From Gentiana macrophylla (Eukaryota > Streptophyta > Magnoliopsida > Gentianales > Gentianaceae): a stretch of 64,000 nt of DNA. The notes beneath the pieces are model-generated. The model ran no database searches. It was not told the DNA's origin and was given only the letters and a program-made list of their open reading frames with translations. Shown in pieces: positions 44,955-57,885 of this stretch. The stretch is taken from contig CM047808.1 in NCBI GenBank assembly GCA_026214975.1, positions 3,647,262-3,711,261 of the forward strand. Reading direction: 5' to 3'. The position numbers and the translations under genes are program-made. Each line of letters starts with the position of its first letter. Positions within the stretch are counted from its first letter, which is position 1.

Positions 44955-46646
44955 TCAGTCAACTTTAATGATTCCAAGTTCTATCCTTAATTTATCAAAT
45001 CTTTCACAATCCAATGGTTTAGTGAAAATATCAGCAAGTTGATCTTCAGTAGGGATGTAAAGAACCACCACATCCTTCTTTTCAACATGATCTCTTATAA
45101 AATGATGTCTCACATCAATATGCTTGGTTCTTGAGTGCAAAACAGGATTTTCAGTAATTGCAATTGCACTTGTGTTGTCACACATAATTGGAATTTCTTT
45201 CTCTTCAATCCTATAATCCCTTAATCATTGTCTTAACCACGAGACTTGTGCCAAACAACTTCCAAAGAAGAATATATTCTCCTTCAAAGAAGGAAGTTGA
45301 TATTGAATTGCTTTCTTGAACCAGAAACTAGTCTATTTCCCATCAACTGACAAGTTCCTCGTGGTACTTTTTCATCAATTTTGCATCTAGCATAATCGAG
45401 AATCTGAGTAGGATATAACTTTGAAGGTTCCATCTTTTGAGTACCAAATTCCTACTTCCAAAGTCTCTTTTAGATACTTGAGAATTCTTTTGACTGCACC
45501 TAAATGACTTTTTTTAGGTTTTGATTGAAATCTTGCACAAACACCTACAAACAAAGGATATATCAGTCTCTGTGGCGATGGAAAGTCTGAGAGATTGCCT
45601 ACATCCTTCCTGTATAAGGTCTGATCAACATCTTTTCCTTCTTTATCTTCATCCAACCTTATGTTTGTACTTATTGGAGTTGATACCTTGGTGCTGTTTT
45701 CCATACCAAACTTCTTCAGCAGCTCCTTGGTATACTTGGTTTGATGAATGAAGATTCCATCTTTCAACTGTTTGACTTGCAAACCCAAAAAGTAGTTCAA
45801 TTCACCCATCATACTCATTTGGAACTTACTTTTCATCAGATTTGCAAACTTTTCACAAAGTAAATCATTTTCAGAACCAAAAATTATGTCATCCACATAA
45901 ATCTGTACCAGCAGGGTGCTGTTTCCTTCATTGATTCTGAAAAGAGTCTTGTCAATGGTAGCTTTGGTAAAACCATTGTCCACCAAGAATTGAGATAGGG
46001 TCTCATACCATGATCATGGTGCTTATTTCAAACCATAAAGTGCTTTGTTGAGTCTGTACACTTTATCTTCTTGATCTTTAACTTCAAAACCAGGAGGTTG
46101 CTGAACATAGGCCTCCTCTTCCAGAATGCCATTCAGAAATGCACTTTTGACATCCATCTGATATACCTTGAAGTTTTTATAAGCAGCATATGCCAGGAAT
46201 AATCTGATAGCTTCCAATCTTGCAACACAGGCATATGTTTCATCAAAATCTATTCCTTCTGCTTGAGAATAGCCTTTTGCTACTAGTCTGGCCTTGTTCC
46301 TTACAATGGTACCAGATTCATCCAGTTTGTTTATGTATACCCATTTTTTACCAATTATATTTGCATGATTAGGCCTTTCCACTAGTGTCCAAACTTGATT
46401 TCTTTCAAATTCATTCAACTCTTCTTGCATAGCAATTATACAACCTGGATCCGAAATTGCTTCTTCAACAACTTTAGGTTCCATTTGAGATAGAAAACAT
46501 GTGAACATTGCTTCTAGCTGTCTTCTAGTCCTCACACCTTGCTGTATGTTGCCAATAACTTGTTCAAAGAGGTGATCTCTTAACCATTGTGGATTCTCGG
46601 TTAGATTGATTCTCGTGAACATCATCTTGATAGGTCTCTGTAGCAT
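44955..46646 (-). pseudogene. Copia reverse transcriptase and RNase H
   Basis: First piece (46646-46023): [73 protein letters not shown]. After a stop near 46020: KTLFR, the catalytic IYVDDIIFGS, MSMMGELNYFLGLQV, HQTKYTKELLKKFGM. RNase H is decayed between 45390 and 45190; its end is clear: CDNTSAIAI, HSRTKHIDVRHHFIRD, TEDQLADIFTKPL (45185-44955). The change from P to C in 'ACVARLE' and two breaks indicate decay. Confidence 0.92.
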
Positions 46647-46738
46647 CGTGGGTTCAAGAGATCCTTGGACCGCCTCGATTGTTGCATCGTTAGTGTTACC
46701 AACAGGGTGTTCAAGAGGGCGAGTCGAAAACTTTTAAG

Positions 46739-48100
46739 TCATTGAACCTTTCGAACATTAACACATTCTTGATCGGTGACTTGTTGATTCTCGGCCAGGT
46801 TCCTCGAATCTTCATCTTCCATTCCAGTGAACTTGGGTTCATCAAACACAACTTGTATAGTTTCTTCATGTTTCAGTGTCCTTTTATTCAGTACCCTGAA
46901 TGCCTTGCTAACAGAAGAGTATCCCAAGAAAATTCCTTCATCTGACTTGGGTTGGAAAGTCTTCAATTGCACCTTATGATTTAAGATAAAACATTTGCTT
47001 CCAAATGGATGGAAATAAAATATATTAGGTTTCCTTCCATTCCATATCTCATAAGGTGTCTTCAGCAGCTTCTTGTTCACTGAGGTTCTGTTTTGAGTAT
47101 AGCATGCTGTATTAACTGCTTCAGCCCAATACCTTTCAGGTAACAAAGCCTCACAAATCATAGTTCTTCCTGCTTATTTTAGAGTCCTGTTTTTTCTCTC
47201 AGCAACCCCATTTTGCTGAGGTGTACCAGCAGCAGCAAGTTGATGTAGTACACCATTTTGTTCACAATATTCTCTTATAACTTTGTTGAGAAATTCAGTA
47301 CCCTTGTCTGATCTGATCTTTACTACTGTCACACTTTTCTCATATTGTAATCTCTTCAAAAGTTCTTTGAAGTGTTTCACTTTTCTTATTCATGAATACC
47401 ACCCAAGTGTATCTTGAATAATCATCCACAACAACTAAAGTGTACTTCTTTCCTGTTACACTTGTTGGAGTCACTGGTCCAAATAGATCCATGTGCATCA
47501 GCTCCAACACTCTCTTAGTTGATTGCTTTGTTTTTGACTTGAAACTAGATTTTGTCTGTTTACCTTGCTGACAAGCATCACAAATAGCATCCTTCTTGAA
47601 TGTGATCTCATGTAAACCAATCACCAGTTTCTTCTTTACCAAATGATTGATATAATCAAAATTTAGATGATTCAACTTCTTGTGCCATAATCAATTGAGT
47701 TCTGACTTGGTATGCACTATCAGGCAGGTTTCTGGAACTGCAGTTGACCAATCCACAACATACATATTTTGTTGTCTTTTTCCAGCCAACACAACTTGAT
47801 CACCTCTTTCACTGATGACAATACATGTACCTTTGTCAAAAGTGACCTTGTAGCCCATGTCACAGAATTGTCCAGTGCTCAGCAAGTTGTAGTCCAGTCC
47901 TTCAACATATGCAACATTCCTGATTGTTAGTCCATTTCTCACAAGTGTGCCATACCTTCTTGTGTAACCAGGTGTGTTCTTGTTTCCAAAGTTCACTCTT
48001 GGACCATCATTTGCTACATAGCTTGACAGAAAGTGCTTATTCTTTGTCATATGTCTGGAACATCCACTGTCAAAGTACCAGACACCCTACAAAACAAAAT
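46739..48100 (-). pseudogene. Copia protease and integrase
   Basis: The protease active site DSGCSRHMT is readable near 48085-48050 in front of KNKHFLSSYV. GAG-pre-integrase follows (ICDACQQGKQTKSSF). The integrase core has MHMDLFGPV, VVVDDYSRYTWVVF, then a frame break near 47340-47380, IRSDKGTEFLN with the second Asp and TPQQNGVAERKNRTLK with the Glu. A stop at about 47172 lies before ICEALLPERYWAEAVNTACY and NGRKPNIFYFHPFGSKCF. Two or more breaks; inactive. Confidence 0.9.
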
Positions 48101-48434
48101 CAATGCATTTTAGGTACCTAAAACTGTTTGGGTTCATGGTCAGTGGTAAGCATGACCCCTGGCAAGTTCCCATAAGGTCTTCTTCTAAAGGTATCATACT
48201 TATGTTCATACATGTATTCCACACATCCATAAGGTCTAACATTTGGTTGTGTAGGATTCACATATACTTTCTGGCTTTTTGGTATATAGTGTTGTTTGGA
48301 GTGATTTCTCTTGTTAGAAGCACCAGTATAACCATTGGTTTGCTGTCTGTTAGGAACAGCCCTGTAATATGGAGTCTGCTGAGGTCTTATATAAGTCCTC
48401 TGTTGAGTCCTCTGCTGATTCCAGTGCCTAGGTT

Positions 48435-50396
48435 TTACCCTAGCAGTATGGTTATATCTGCTGTTTCTATCAGTGGGGGCAGGAATATTCCAACATCATC
48501 AGTAGGGAACAGTCTACCTTTCTCCCTGAGATAAGTATCCCTTGAATGATTAACATTTTTGGGTTTAGGATTCTTATCCTTGGAATATTTCTGATTTTTA
48601 CCCTTTCGTGGTCCAGCAGACTTGGTAGCAGGTATGCTATCAGTAGGTCTAGAAGGTACAGCAGTCCTACCTTTGGATTTATTCTTCTTGTTAGGTGCTG
48701 CTGACCTTTTTGACTTCTGATGTTGCTTTCTTGAAATTTTCTCAGTAGGCTTTACTGTCTCAACAACCCTACTTGGAGTTGGATCTTGTGCAGGTACAAA
48801 CTTAGGACCAATTCTGGCACTAGGTTCAATGACATTACTGGATCCACTCATGTTGGATTGTTGAGTTCCAAATCCAAGACCTGTAATATCACCATAGGGC
48901 TTCCCAGATTTGAATATAGTGTAAGAACAAGATTGTTCAGCAGATTCAGTGGCTACTGAATGTTCAGCAGACTTATGCTGATTCTGTCCAACTTCTTTTT
49001 CCTTTCCTTTGAGAATTCTCAATTCAGCTTTCAATCTTTCAACTTCTGATTGAAGAGCTTCTTTTTCTGCCTTTACAATCTCATAACCAGATTTTATTAT
49101 CCTCGGTTGATTAAGGATGGCATCCAAAGTTTCTTCATTATCATAATTTTTGGGATTTGAACCAGAGGTGGATTCACAACCACTTTCAGCAGGAGTATTA
49201 ATTGATACAGAATTGCATACCTCCTCTGTTTCATCCATGTTAGCCATCAAGGCATAATCATCCAATTCAAAGAACTTGATGCGATATCATCGATTCATTT
49301 CCTTATCTCGATTCAACTTTATAACCAGATTCATCTTCAGCAACCATTGCTTTCTTTCCATGTCTTCTTTGTTGACTTTTGCTCTTTGGTAGATCTGGAC
49401 AATCAGGTCTGAAATGTCCAGGCTTCTTGCAGTTAAAGCAAAGATAATCTGGTTCCTTTTTCTGTTTTAACTCAGGACAATCAGGTTTGAAGTGTCCTGG
49501 TTTCTTGCAATGATAACACAAGTAATCATTGTCTTTCTTTGATTCTTCCTTTTTCTTTTCACTGAATTTCTTTGTGAAATTCCTTGGTGAACTCTTTCCT
49601 GTTTTCATCAATCTAATTTTCTTGCTCAGTAAGGCAATCTGCTCTTGCATCTCATCCAACAAATCATATTGGGCTCCTGATGTTTCTTCTTGATGTGCAG
49701 CAGCCAATGCAGTAGTTTTTGCTTCCTCTTTTTCTGTCTCAGGCACCAGTTTCTTACTAAACTCATATGCCTTAAGATCTGAGAACAATTTGAAGGTGTC
49801 CTCCTCATGTAGGCTTCTCATTTCCTCTATTGCAGTCACTTTCATCTCCCACACTTCTTTGCAGGTAATGCTTCCAAAATTTTTGAATTTACTTCTTCCT
49901 GTGAGTACTTCACATTAAGTAGGGTGAGTTCATCCATGATTGCATTGAACCTAGACTCCATTTGTTCAATGGTTTCATTTGGTTTCATTTTGAACTCTTG
50001 GAACTTCTTCTTTGCTACACTGATCTTGTTCTTTTTGATAGCATCAGTGCCTTCACAGATTAACTGCAACTTGTCCCAAAGTTCCTTGGCAGTTCTGCAA
50101 TCTTTCACCTTCATATACATATTGCTATCCAGAGTTCTGTAAATGATATTAATAGCAATGTTGTTGAGGTTAGCCCTCTTTCTATCTTCAGCTGTCCATT
50201 CTCTTTTTGGCTTAGGAATGTACTGAATCTCATTATCCACAGTTACGGCTTTTGTGATCTCCAGTGGTCCATCAGTCAGTACATCCATCATTTCATCATG
50301 TGTTGCAGCTATATAAGCCTGCATTCGACGTTTATACTCATCAAAACGATCTAATGAGCACATCAACATTGTTCTAGCATACTGATTGTTATCCAT
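48435..50396 (-). pseudogene. Copia gag with tandem zinc knuckles
   Basis: ATG at 50396 in MDNNQYARTM. Middle: WTAEDRKRANLNNIAINIIY and YMKVKDCRTAKELWDKL, the UBN2-type capsid fold of copia gag. After a frame change near 49850: YLCYHCKKPGHFKPDC and YLCFNCKKPGHFRPDC, two CCHC knuckles that look like a recent internal duplication. After a break near 49290, a Ser/Lys-rich region with a leucine-zipper-like stretch (EIVKAEKEALQSEVERLKAE) extends to 48435. It packages element RNA. Confidence 0.85.
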
Positions 50397-50485
50397 GATG
50401 CAAGTCTTTGAAAATTAGAAACTTGAAAAAGTTTTCAAAGGATTTTTCACAAGCACAACAAGTTGGATTACTTCAGAACAGAAGC

Positions 50486-50500
50486 ACTACTCCGATACCA
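50486..50500 (-). other. Copia primer binding site (initiator Met tRNA type, imperfect)
   Basis: Minus strand TGGTATCGGAGTAGT, two bases from the LTR end. The standard plant site is TGGTATCAGAGC, so one central A has become G. Confidence 0.8.
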
Positions 50501-50502
50501 AT

Positions 50503-52181
50503 TGTTGGTCCCTTGAAAAGGCTTTGGTTAATTTTAGAGGGGGGGTGAACAAACTTAACACTTAAAACTTTTGGAGTTAACAAACTCAGCAACTTCAGCA
50601 GTCTGCTGATACTCAGTAGTCTGCTGACTATTGACTTTACTGAATTTGTTGCAGCGGAATATATTTAAATTAAGCCTTAATACTTGTTGTTAAAATATGA
50701 TACAAAGTATTAGATACTCAGTAGTGTATGTGTGTGAATCAGTTGTTAGTTCAGTAGGTTGATGTGCTAAGTATACTATATGCAGAATATAAATGCAGAA
50801 AGTAAGTAGGCAGTTTTTATAGTGGTTCCAGGTGGTGTAATCCTGTACTCCACTCTTCTCCTATGATGTTGGAGGTAATTCACTAGAGATCTTTGATGTA
50901 GCTGTTACACAAATCCCTAAGTTTCCTGTCCTTCACCAATAACTATGGCTTCACAAACTGAACACTTGGAACAGGTGAGATTGTTGTTCCAAAGTCTTCC
51001 ACTGGTCCTTGAAGGGTAGGATTGCCTCTTCACCAGCTCCACCACAAACAACAGTCTTTCACACCACAAAAGATGCTTCACTGTCACAGCAGGTTTCTTG
51101 TAAAGAAAGATTGAATCAAGTAAGTGATTCAGCTTTCAGCAGCTTGATCAGGATGATATGATCAGCAGCTTGAGATCTTCAAGTGAGTAAACTTGATGTA
51201 GCTTGAAAGCAGATTACACTTGAAGAATTTACTGGATCAGTAGATTTATGCTCAGTAGGGTTAGCAGGCTGTTTGATCGATTGAAATTTGATAGCTCAAG
51301 ATAGATCCTTAATTTTCATCACTTGTTTCTGAATTAAGAGTCCTCTATTTATAGGTAGGAATCCTTGTGACTGATATTTGAAATTCAAATATAGCCGTTT
51401 CAGACTTGTCCCATCTTGACTTACTTTTTCTGATTGTTCCTAGGACTGACACTGTCAGATTCCTTTTTGATAGTAAACAGTCTGTCCATCCTTTGACTTG
51501 TATCCATTGGATAAAGGTCTGAATCATCCCAACGTCCTTTTAATCTTAACCATTGATTTGTTTGATAAAATCAGAGGTTGTTAGTTGTCCCTTTCTTTGT
51601 AGTCTTCCAATGTAGCCTTTGAATAATTCGAAGTGTATGTATCAGCAGGTTCCTGTGAGCAAGAGTCTGCTGAAGTACATATCAGTCAGCTGATCCATAT
51701 TTTGCTGTGTTTAAGAAACAATGCAGCTGACTTCTTTTATCTAACTTTTTATTGTGAAGTTAGACTACACCATTTGAAATATAACCAAGTCCCAATCACC
51801 ATTTAACTTATGGAACTTAGACCTTGTACACAAGGTATATGTAATCAGTTTAGCTCATCACAGACTTCCCTAAATTCTGATTCCATATCCTTGACTTTGA
51901 TTATTAAGTTTGATCCCTTAGCCTTCAATAATCGAGTTTGAGCCCTCGGCTTCCAGTCTTCAACAAGAGTTTCCTAACTAGTCTCATCGACCTAGGTACC
52001 TATCGACTTGAGACAGTCTCTGCATGATATAAGTCAGCTGACCATTACAGTTCTTGTTTGATCAAACCTATACAAAGATCAAATTCTAATAAACCTATAC
52101 ATTTGATCTAGACATCTTTTTGCCTTTGCTCTATAACAGCTAGTCTGGCACTCATCAGTAAATAAAAAAATAAGTCCAACA
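50503..52181 (-). repeat. 5' LTR of the copia element (1679 bp)
   Basis: TGTTGG...CCAACA ends, next to the primer site. Minus-strand TATA box CCTATAAATAG at 51355-51345. Unusually rich in CTGCTG, CAGTAG and CAGCAG triplets (for example around 50600-50635). Confidence 0.93.
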
Positions 52182-52559
52182 TGATCCTCAATTAAGACGT
52201 ACACATGCTATTTTCCTTTCTCTGTTTCCATCTACATATAGATCTAGGGTTTGTTGTACTGTCTTGGAAGATCAATATATACCCGTGACGGCTACACTAT
52301 ATCATGATCTTCCTAACGGATTCATGTATGCCTAACGGATTCAGGTACACTTCCGGTTTAATTTCCGCATTAGTTCCATTGATTTAACATGAACGAGATT
52401 CTTGGATAAAGTGATTATATCTAACAAAAAAGGCCCTCCAACTCACGTGTTAATTTCAAAGATTGTGAATAGATTATGCATTAAAGACAGATATTGGAAA
52501 ATGAGGTTGTGTCAGTCCTGACACTTGAAAATCAGGTCATGCCTTTTCTGACATTGAAA
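52182..52559. other. No gene seen
   Basis: Sequence right of the copia element up to the first palindrome array. No ORF or repeat recognised. Confidence 0.4.
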
Positions 52560-52730
52560 TTCAGGTAAACGTAAGGTTCCTTACATTTAAACATAAGTAA
52601 TTCAAATAGCCTAAAAACACTCAACCTAAGGAACTTACGTTTAAACGTAAGGATCCTTACGTTTAAACGTAGGCATTCTTACGTTTAAACGTAAGGATTA
52701 TTAAGTTTAAACGTAAGGTCCTGAAATATT
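52560..52730. repeat. Array of palindromes CTTACGTTTAAACGTAAG
   Basis: About five copies; the best are the perfect 18-bp palindrome CTTACGTTTAAACGTAAG (for example around 52677-52694) and CTTACGTTTAAACGTAGG. They are separated by AT-type linkers. Immediately downstream come (CT)n, CATCAG and a possible first exon ending TGT-GTAAGT at 52887. Confidence 0.88.
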
Positions 52731-53097
52731 TTGAATATCTCTCTCTCTCTTCTATCCCCTTCCAAACGTTCTAATCCCTACGTTTTTCATCAGTTATTTT
52801 ACGTCGGGACGGCGATTTTGCACCAAATATTCAGATTTGCCACCTCTGCTCTCAAGCATAATGGATCAAAGCAATATAGAATGTGTAAGTGTTTCCCCTT
52901 ATGATGCATTTACAACGTTTTATTGTTATATTGTTTCCTAAATTATGTTCTATATATTTTCCAATTTTTAGTGTTTTGTAGTGGTGATTAGCCTGATATT
53001 ATTGGCTGATAGAGGAGATTAGCCTGATTTTTCTTTATCTGGGTTGAAGTAGGGGAGTTATTTTGAAGAAGACGATTAGACTGAATTTTCTGTGTTT
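52731..53097. other. Possible first exon and intron of an unrecognised gene
   Basis: An ATG at 52861 reads MDQSNIEC and is followed by a GTAAGT donor at 52888. Upstream is a CT-rich leader typical of plant 5' UTRs. No second exon is evident, so this is only a suggestion. Confidence 0.25.
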
Positions 53098-53191
53098 AGG
53101 CTGATTTTTCTACGTTTGGACGTAGGTTTTCTACGTTTGAATGTAATTTTTTCTACGTTTGGACGTAGAGAGCCTACGTTTGGACGTAGAA
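53098..53191. repeat. Array of palindromes CTACGTTTGGACGTAG
   Basis: Four copies in 94 bp (arms CTACGT/ACGTAG, spacer TTGG; one copy degraded to TGAATGTAA). The reverse-complement form CTACGTCCAAACGTAG makes up the array at 57886-58050. Confidence 0.88.
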
Positions 53192-53779
53192 AACTGCTCT
53201 TTAGTGCCCTTTTGTATTTTTCCAGTTTATAGGGTTTAGGTTGATTGTAATTTGATAAAAACATGCAATTTGTGGCTAGGTAAGTTTACATTGGGACATG
53301 AAAGTTGATAGTGTATGAGTATGGTGTTACTATGCATTTTTCATGTATATGTTCATGTTGAGATTGATTGAGGCTTGATGGTGAGATTGATGGTTTGATC
53401 GTGCATAAGGGTGCGGTTCCTACCCAAAATGGTACTGAAAATGGCTCTGTTTTTCAGAGACCATTGTTATTGAAAATATTGATCACACTTACACTTACAT
53501 TAATCATTTAGGTATTGGTAGCTCTGTTATTTCTTCTTTGGTAGTAGATGTACTATATAGTTGATTTACTTCACAATGTTAGTGTATAAAGCGTGTGATT
53601 GGCTAGTATATGTGTGTGATTGACTTGAAATTTTTCTTGTGCATTAAGTATACTAACTTTTTCTTGTGCCTTAATGAAAAAAGTATACTAATGAAACTAT
53701 CCCTTGAAATTATCGGTAACAAATTAATGTCGTTTGAAAATACAAGAACAAATATCTTGAACTGAATTCCATGGTACGC
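53192..53779. other. No gene seen
   Basis: AT-rich sequence with a duplicated ACTTTTTCTTGTGC(AT/CT)TAA phrase near 53630-53680. No ORF. Confidence 0.4.
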
Positions 53780-54060
53780 CCTCGGCCTGCGATGAGGTTC
53801 TTAGAATTGCATGCTTTCCTAGGGTGTTTTCGATTCCTTCGATCCATTGTGTCATGCCTAATCCCCAAGCTTTGTATTGGGGCTCTGTAGGTAGTAGCTC
53901 GTAGAAAATTTCATTAGTGTCCGCTCAATAGAGCATCTTTTCTTGTCCCAGCGACCTGTAAATCCTCACCGGAAGTGAGGCACCCGTTAGATTGAAAATA
54001 TAAGTTCTGTTCTGCCGGCTCTGTCCGGCATCTATTCTCCCTCGTCATCATCAAGTATTC

Positions 54061-54167
54061 TATGACGTTGGTAAAAACACTGTTCTCTTCTTCTCTTACC
54101 CCCTTTAATGTTACAACACAACACAACACAAAACAACGACATTCCGAAAAACAAAAACAAATGATAA

Positions 54168-54203
<36 letters not shown>

Positions 54204-54359
54204 ACACATGTATAAATCCTATTTAATATTTTTTGAAACAATCCTATTGACTTTATACACATACTATAGTATATATATATGTGATATGTATATATATACA
54301 TACACACACACGTAAAAATTCTATATACTATTTTTTTGAGATAGTGCTATTTGTTAACA
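54061..54359. other. MULE-2 leader with (TA)n and foldback-prone AT sequence
   Basis: Contains (AC)-rich CACAACACAACACAAAACAAC at about 54116, (TA)n at 54167-54200, and two related blocks CACACACATGTATAAATCCTA / CACACACACGTAAAAATTCTA separated by about 100 bp. No gene. Confidence 0.6.
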
Positions 54360-57300
54360 GTTGATTGGCCCTCATGGTTCTGATGTCTACAAAGTAAAGG
54401 AAAATTTGACATGGACTTTTAGAGGGGAAAAGACCAAGCTCCGGGATCTTCTTGAAATTCACATGAGAATGATCGGATTTGAGGGAACATTGAGAGGTGG
54501 GGTTTTTCGACAATTCATTGAAATGTACTAGGAGTGGCAGTTTTCCTCCAAAGTTTTCCAATATGTATGTTTCAGTGCCGTTTATCCGAATGTGCCCGGT
54601 GAGCTTCAGTTTAGATTTGGTGAGACGACCGCGAAGTTCGGTAGGCGGGAGTTTTGCATGATTACCGGTTTTAGGTTTGGTGATCTCCCAGAAGCTCCCC
54701 AACCTTATTCCAGGTGTTTTGATGAGGGGACACACGGCCACATCCATTATCCTGACGGTAGACCGATCACCATACCGGATATTGAGAGATGGTTATTGGA
54801 TGAGGTTGAGCGTCCTGAAGTTCTCTACCGTGTAAGTTTAGTCTACCTTATTCACGGGATTATGATGGGTCATGATGAGACTACTAGGGTACCTCGTGAG
54901 ACCTTCTATTTGGTCGAGAATGTAGAAGGCCTAAATGACTTTCCATAGGGTACTTGGTTGTGGGATCAGACTTATAGAAAGATCTGTCGCATGATGAATA
55001 CTTACAAGGAAAGTCCAGGCGGGGTGGTGTACTGTATAAGGGGTTATACATGCCTTATAGTTTTGGGCTTACGAGACCCTCCAGACATTCTTTGTTCCGA
55101 CTATTCTTTGCCACCCTCGTAGCTCCTGATGTGGCTCCTCGGATAATGAGATGGAGTTGCAAGACTACCCCTCCACAGTGGAAGGGTTTGTTGGCGAAGG
55201 CACAGAAGGTAATAAGCTTAATAAATATTTTCTTTTAAATATATCCGGTATGGTTAAACATTTTGTTATTGTTAATTCTAATGATATATACATTGTTTGC
55301 AGAGCCGTGTTATAGGATATCTGTCTGCAAGGGAAGTTGATAGGGAGTTGATGCTAGATAGGGGAATCCCTGATGCGGAGATTAATGAGCCGCCACGTGT
55401 GATCACTCGGCCTACATCAATTGCACGGCCACCTCCTAGACGTCCATCTACTACACAGCAGCCACGCTCTACTACACAACAGTCAGCCTCTACTTCACAT
55501 CCATCCACTTCACAACAGTCAACCCCTTTACCTCATCATTCACGACGTGTGCCGCACAATTCCTACACTAAGATGCTACAGGCGGAAGAAGATGAATCTG
55601 ATGAAGAAGATGAAGCTGCTGGTCTTTATAGGGTTGTGAAGAGAAGGATAGATAATAGGCTGAATGACATTCGGGAAGAAATTTGCCGGCAGAATGACGA
55701 GAACCGGCAAGTACTTCGAGATGTGGTTCAGCGGCAGAATGAGCATGGGGCGATACTTCTTGAAATTAAGGGGTTGATGCAAACGCTGTCATCCAGAGAT
55801 CAGGTAAAAAATTATTTCATTATAAATTTCTTTATGTGATAAATTTAGTTCTATGTATTATGATACTAACCGGGCCACATCTTTTCAGTCTACCCCTCAT
55901 CGGCCTCCATCTTCTCCACCTCCTCCACATGATACTGACCGGGCCACATCTTCTCAGTTTGCCCCTGATCGGTCTATACAGGGTCATCATACTGATCAAT
56001 CTACACTTGGTCAGCATACTCATCAGCCTCCACCTGGTCAGCATACGCATCATCATACTCATCCATCGTCTACCCCGTCCGACAACCCGATAATGATGTT
56101 TGGGTATGATAAGATTCTTGAAGGAGTTTCCCAACCCGGGCAAGAGGGAGTGCAGCTGGAGGGAGTTCAGCAGGAGGGAGTCGAGGAGGATTTCGTCGAC
56201 GATTTATTGGTGGACGGTCCTTATATGGAGACTACGTTTGATTCGGGTAAGCATTATGTTATTTACATCTAATTATTGTTTAGTAGGTTGATTTATGTTG
56301 AATTTTGTATTATTAACATATATATTATTTGTTATCGTGAATTGATGATAGTGTCTATTTTGATGCAGATACTGGCGATGCTACTACCCCTCCCCCTCCC
56401 GAGGCTACGCCCCATCCCCCTCCCGAGGCTACCACAGGGTCATGTACTGCCACCAGCCAGGCATCGGTTGTGGAGCCTGAGATTGATTATAGTAAGTTAT
56501 TTGATTTTTAATTTCTAAACTTTAAATTATATTGTGAAAAACTATCTAACTTGATCATGTATTGAATTTTGTTTAGCTGGTGGTCCAAGTGTTGTACGAT
56601 TGAGTAAACGAAAGGCGGATGATGCAATTGATAGAAGATTGACGACCCGTCAGACTACTAGGGACCATGGTATTTAACTGATGGGTCGCACCTAGTCAGT
56701 CTGTCCGGTGATAACGTTGTGAGATGGACACCGTTGAAAAAGTTTCCGGACAAGTTGGAAAACAATTTCAAAATATGGTACCAACAAGAACATCCGCCCT
56801 TAATTACGATTCCTATGGGGTACGCAGCTGGTTTTCGCCTTACAGAACCGATGGGCAAGGCGTGGTTCACACGTCTCCATGAGCCTTTTAACGAGGTAGA
56901 CCGAGAAGTATATTCTTGTGACTTCATTTTCATATTTCTGAAATTTCCATATTTCTGATTTCATTATCTCTAACTTATTTTTGCATGCGTCAAAGATGTC
57001 GATCGCGATCTCGGACTGATACGATTGGCAAATAGAAGCACATCCAGAATGCTTTGAACCGCATATGGCCATTGCCTACTCTGATTTATCCACCTTTTGC
57101 GGCCAAGGTCATGTAGATCAGGGAAAGCCGTCATACACAACGGACATTCCAGACTTTGTGTATCAATACGTCAAGCAATGGGATGAAAACACCGTGATAT
57201 ACATCCCCTGGTCCATTAGTCATGCTCACTGGTCAGCTGTCCAAATGTCTATTCCCGACTGGAAGATTTTGGTGTTTGATTGTCTGTCGGGGATGAAGTA

Positions 57301-57675
57301 TAAGGCTGATGTGAAGAGAAACATCAAAGGTGTTTCGTTTAGAAGAGTGTTGGAGACGGATGCTCGTCTACGTCAACTCCCACAAATGGTTGATCCAGAG
57401 AAGCCTCTTTTTGATGTCAGAGTAGTAAAACCTGAATTCGTACCACAAATTCCAATTCGTAAGTGTTATAAACTTCAAACTATTTATCATATTATACAGT
57501 TTACACTATTCTTACACTATTCATATTATACAGGGGTGACTGTGGGGTATACACGGTCAAGTTCATTGAGCATTTGATGCACAAAGAAAGGTTTACTCTG
57601 ATCCATCATGACAATATGCCATTGCTAAGAAAGAAACTTTGTGTGCAGCTATTTAATCAAATAGTAGATATATAA
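54360..57675 (+). pseudogene. DUF1985-Ulp1 (C48 protease) gene of MULE-2
   Basis: DUF1985 part (54360-55208): FGRREFCMITGFRFGDLP, VLYRVSLVYLIHGIMMGHDE, RETFYLVENVEGLNDFP, with stops at about 54532 and 54946 and a frameshift near 55050. Linker exons: 55302-55803 (Ser/Thr/Gln/Pro-rich, then an E-rich coiled-coil-like REEICRQNDENRQVLRDVV), 55889-56247 (His/Pro-rich), 56371-56490, 56577 onward. After a frameshift near 56668: DGSHLVSLSGDNVVRWTPLKK. The Ulp1 core is nearly intact (57000-57459 and 57533-57675): catalytic His in HAHWSAVQMS, Asp in LVFDCLSGMK, Cys in GDCGVYTVKFIEHLM across an intron, ending at TAA. All three catalytic residues are present, unlike MULE-1 whose pre-Cys residue is altered. 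Confidence 0.8.
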
Positions 57676-57885
57676 GTATTTTCATGTATGTTGTTTTGAC
57701 AAACTTTGTGTAGGTATTTTTGGTATTTTTGGTGTATGTTGTTAGCCATTTATATTTTTGGTGTATGTTGTTTTGGTGTTTTGATGAGTATTCAATCTGT
57801 TTAAAAAACAACTCAAATTGAAGTCATTATTTACACCATCTCTGTATCGAATTATATAACAACTTAAAATGCAACATTCAATGTG
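57676..57885. other. 3' region of the Ulp1 gene
   Basis: GT/T-rich sequence with TTTTTGGTGTATGTTGTT repeated (57716-57785). No gene. Confidence 0.4.

Larger units (their letters stand above)
38744..52181 (-). mobile_element. Ty1/copia LTR retrotransposon, 13.4 kb, with long extra 3' reading region (SIRE/Maximus-like)
   Basis: Minus strand: 5' LTR (52181-50503), initiator-Met-type primer site, gag with two zinc knuckles, protease, integrase, RT, RNase H (order typical of copia), then a 3.8-kb extra reading region, polypurine tract and 3' LTR. LTRs of about 1.65 kb, large size and a third ORF behind pol are features of the SIRE/Maximus lineage; that assignment is inference. Every ORF has stops or frame breaks. 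The first approximately 60 bases of the left LTR are missing, so no target duplication can be shown. Confidence 0.9.
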
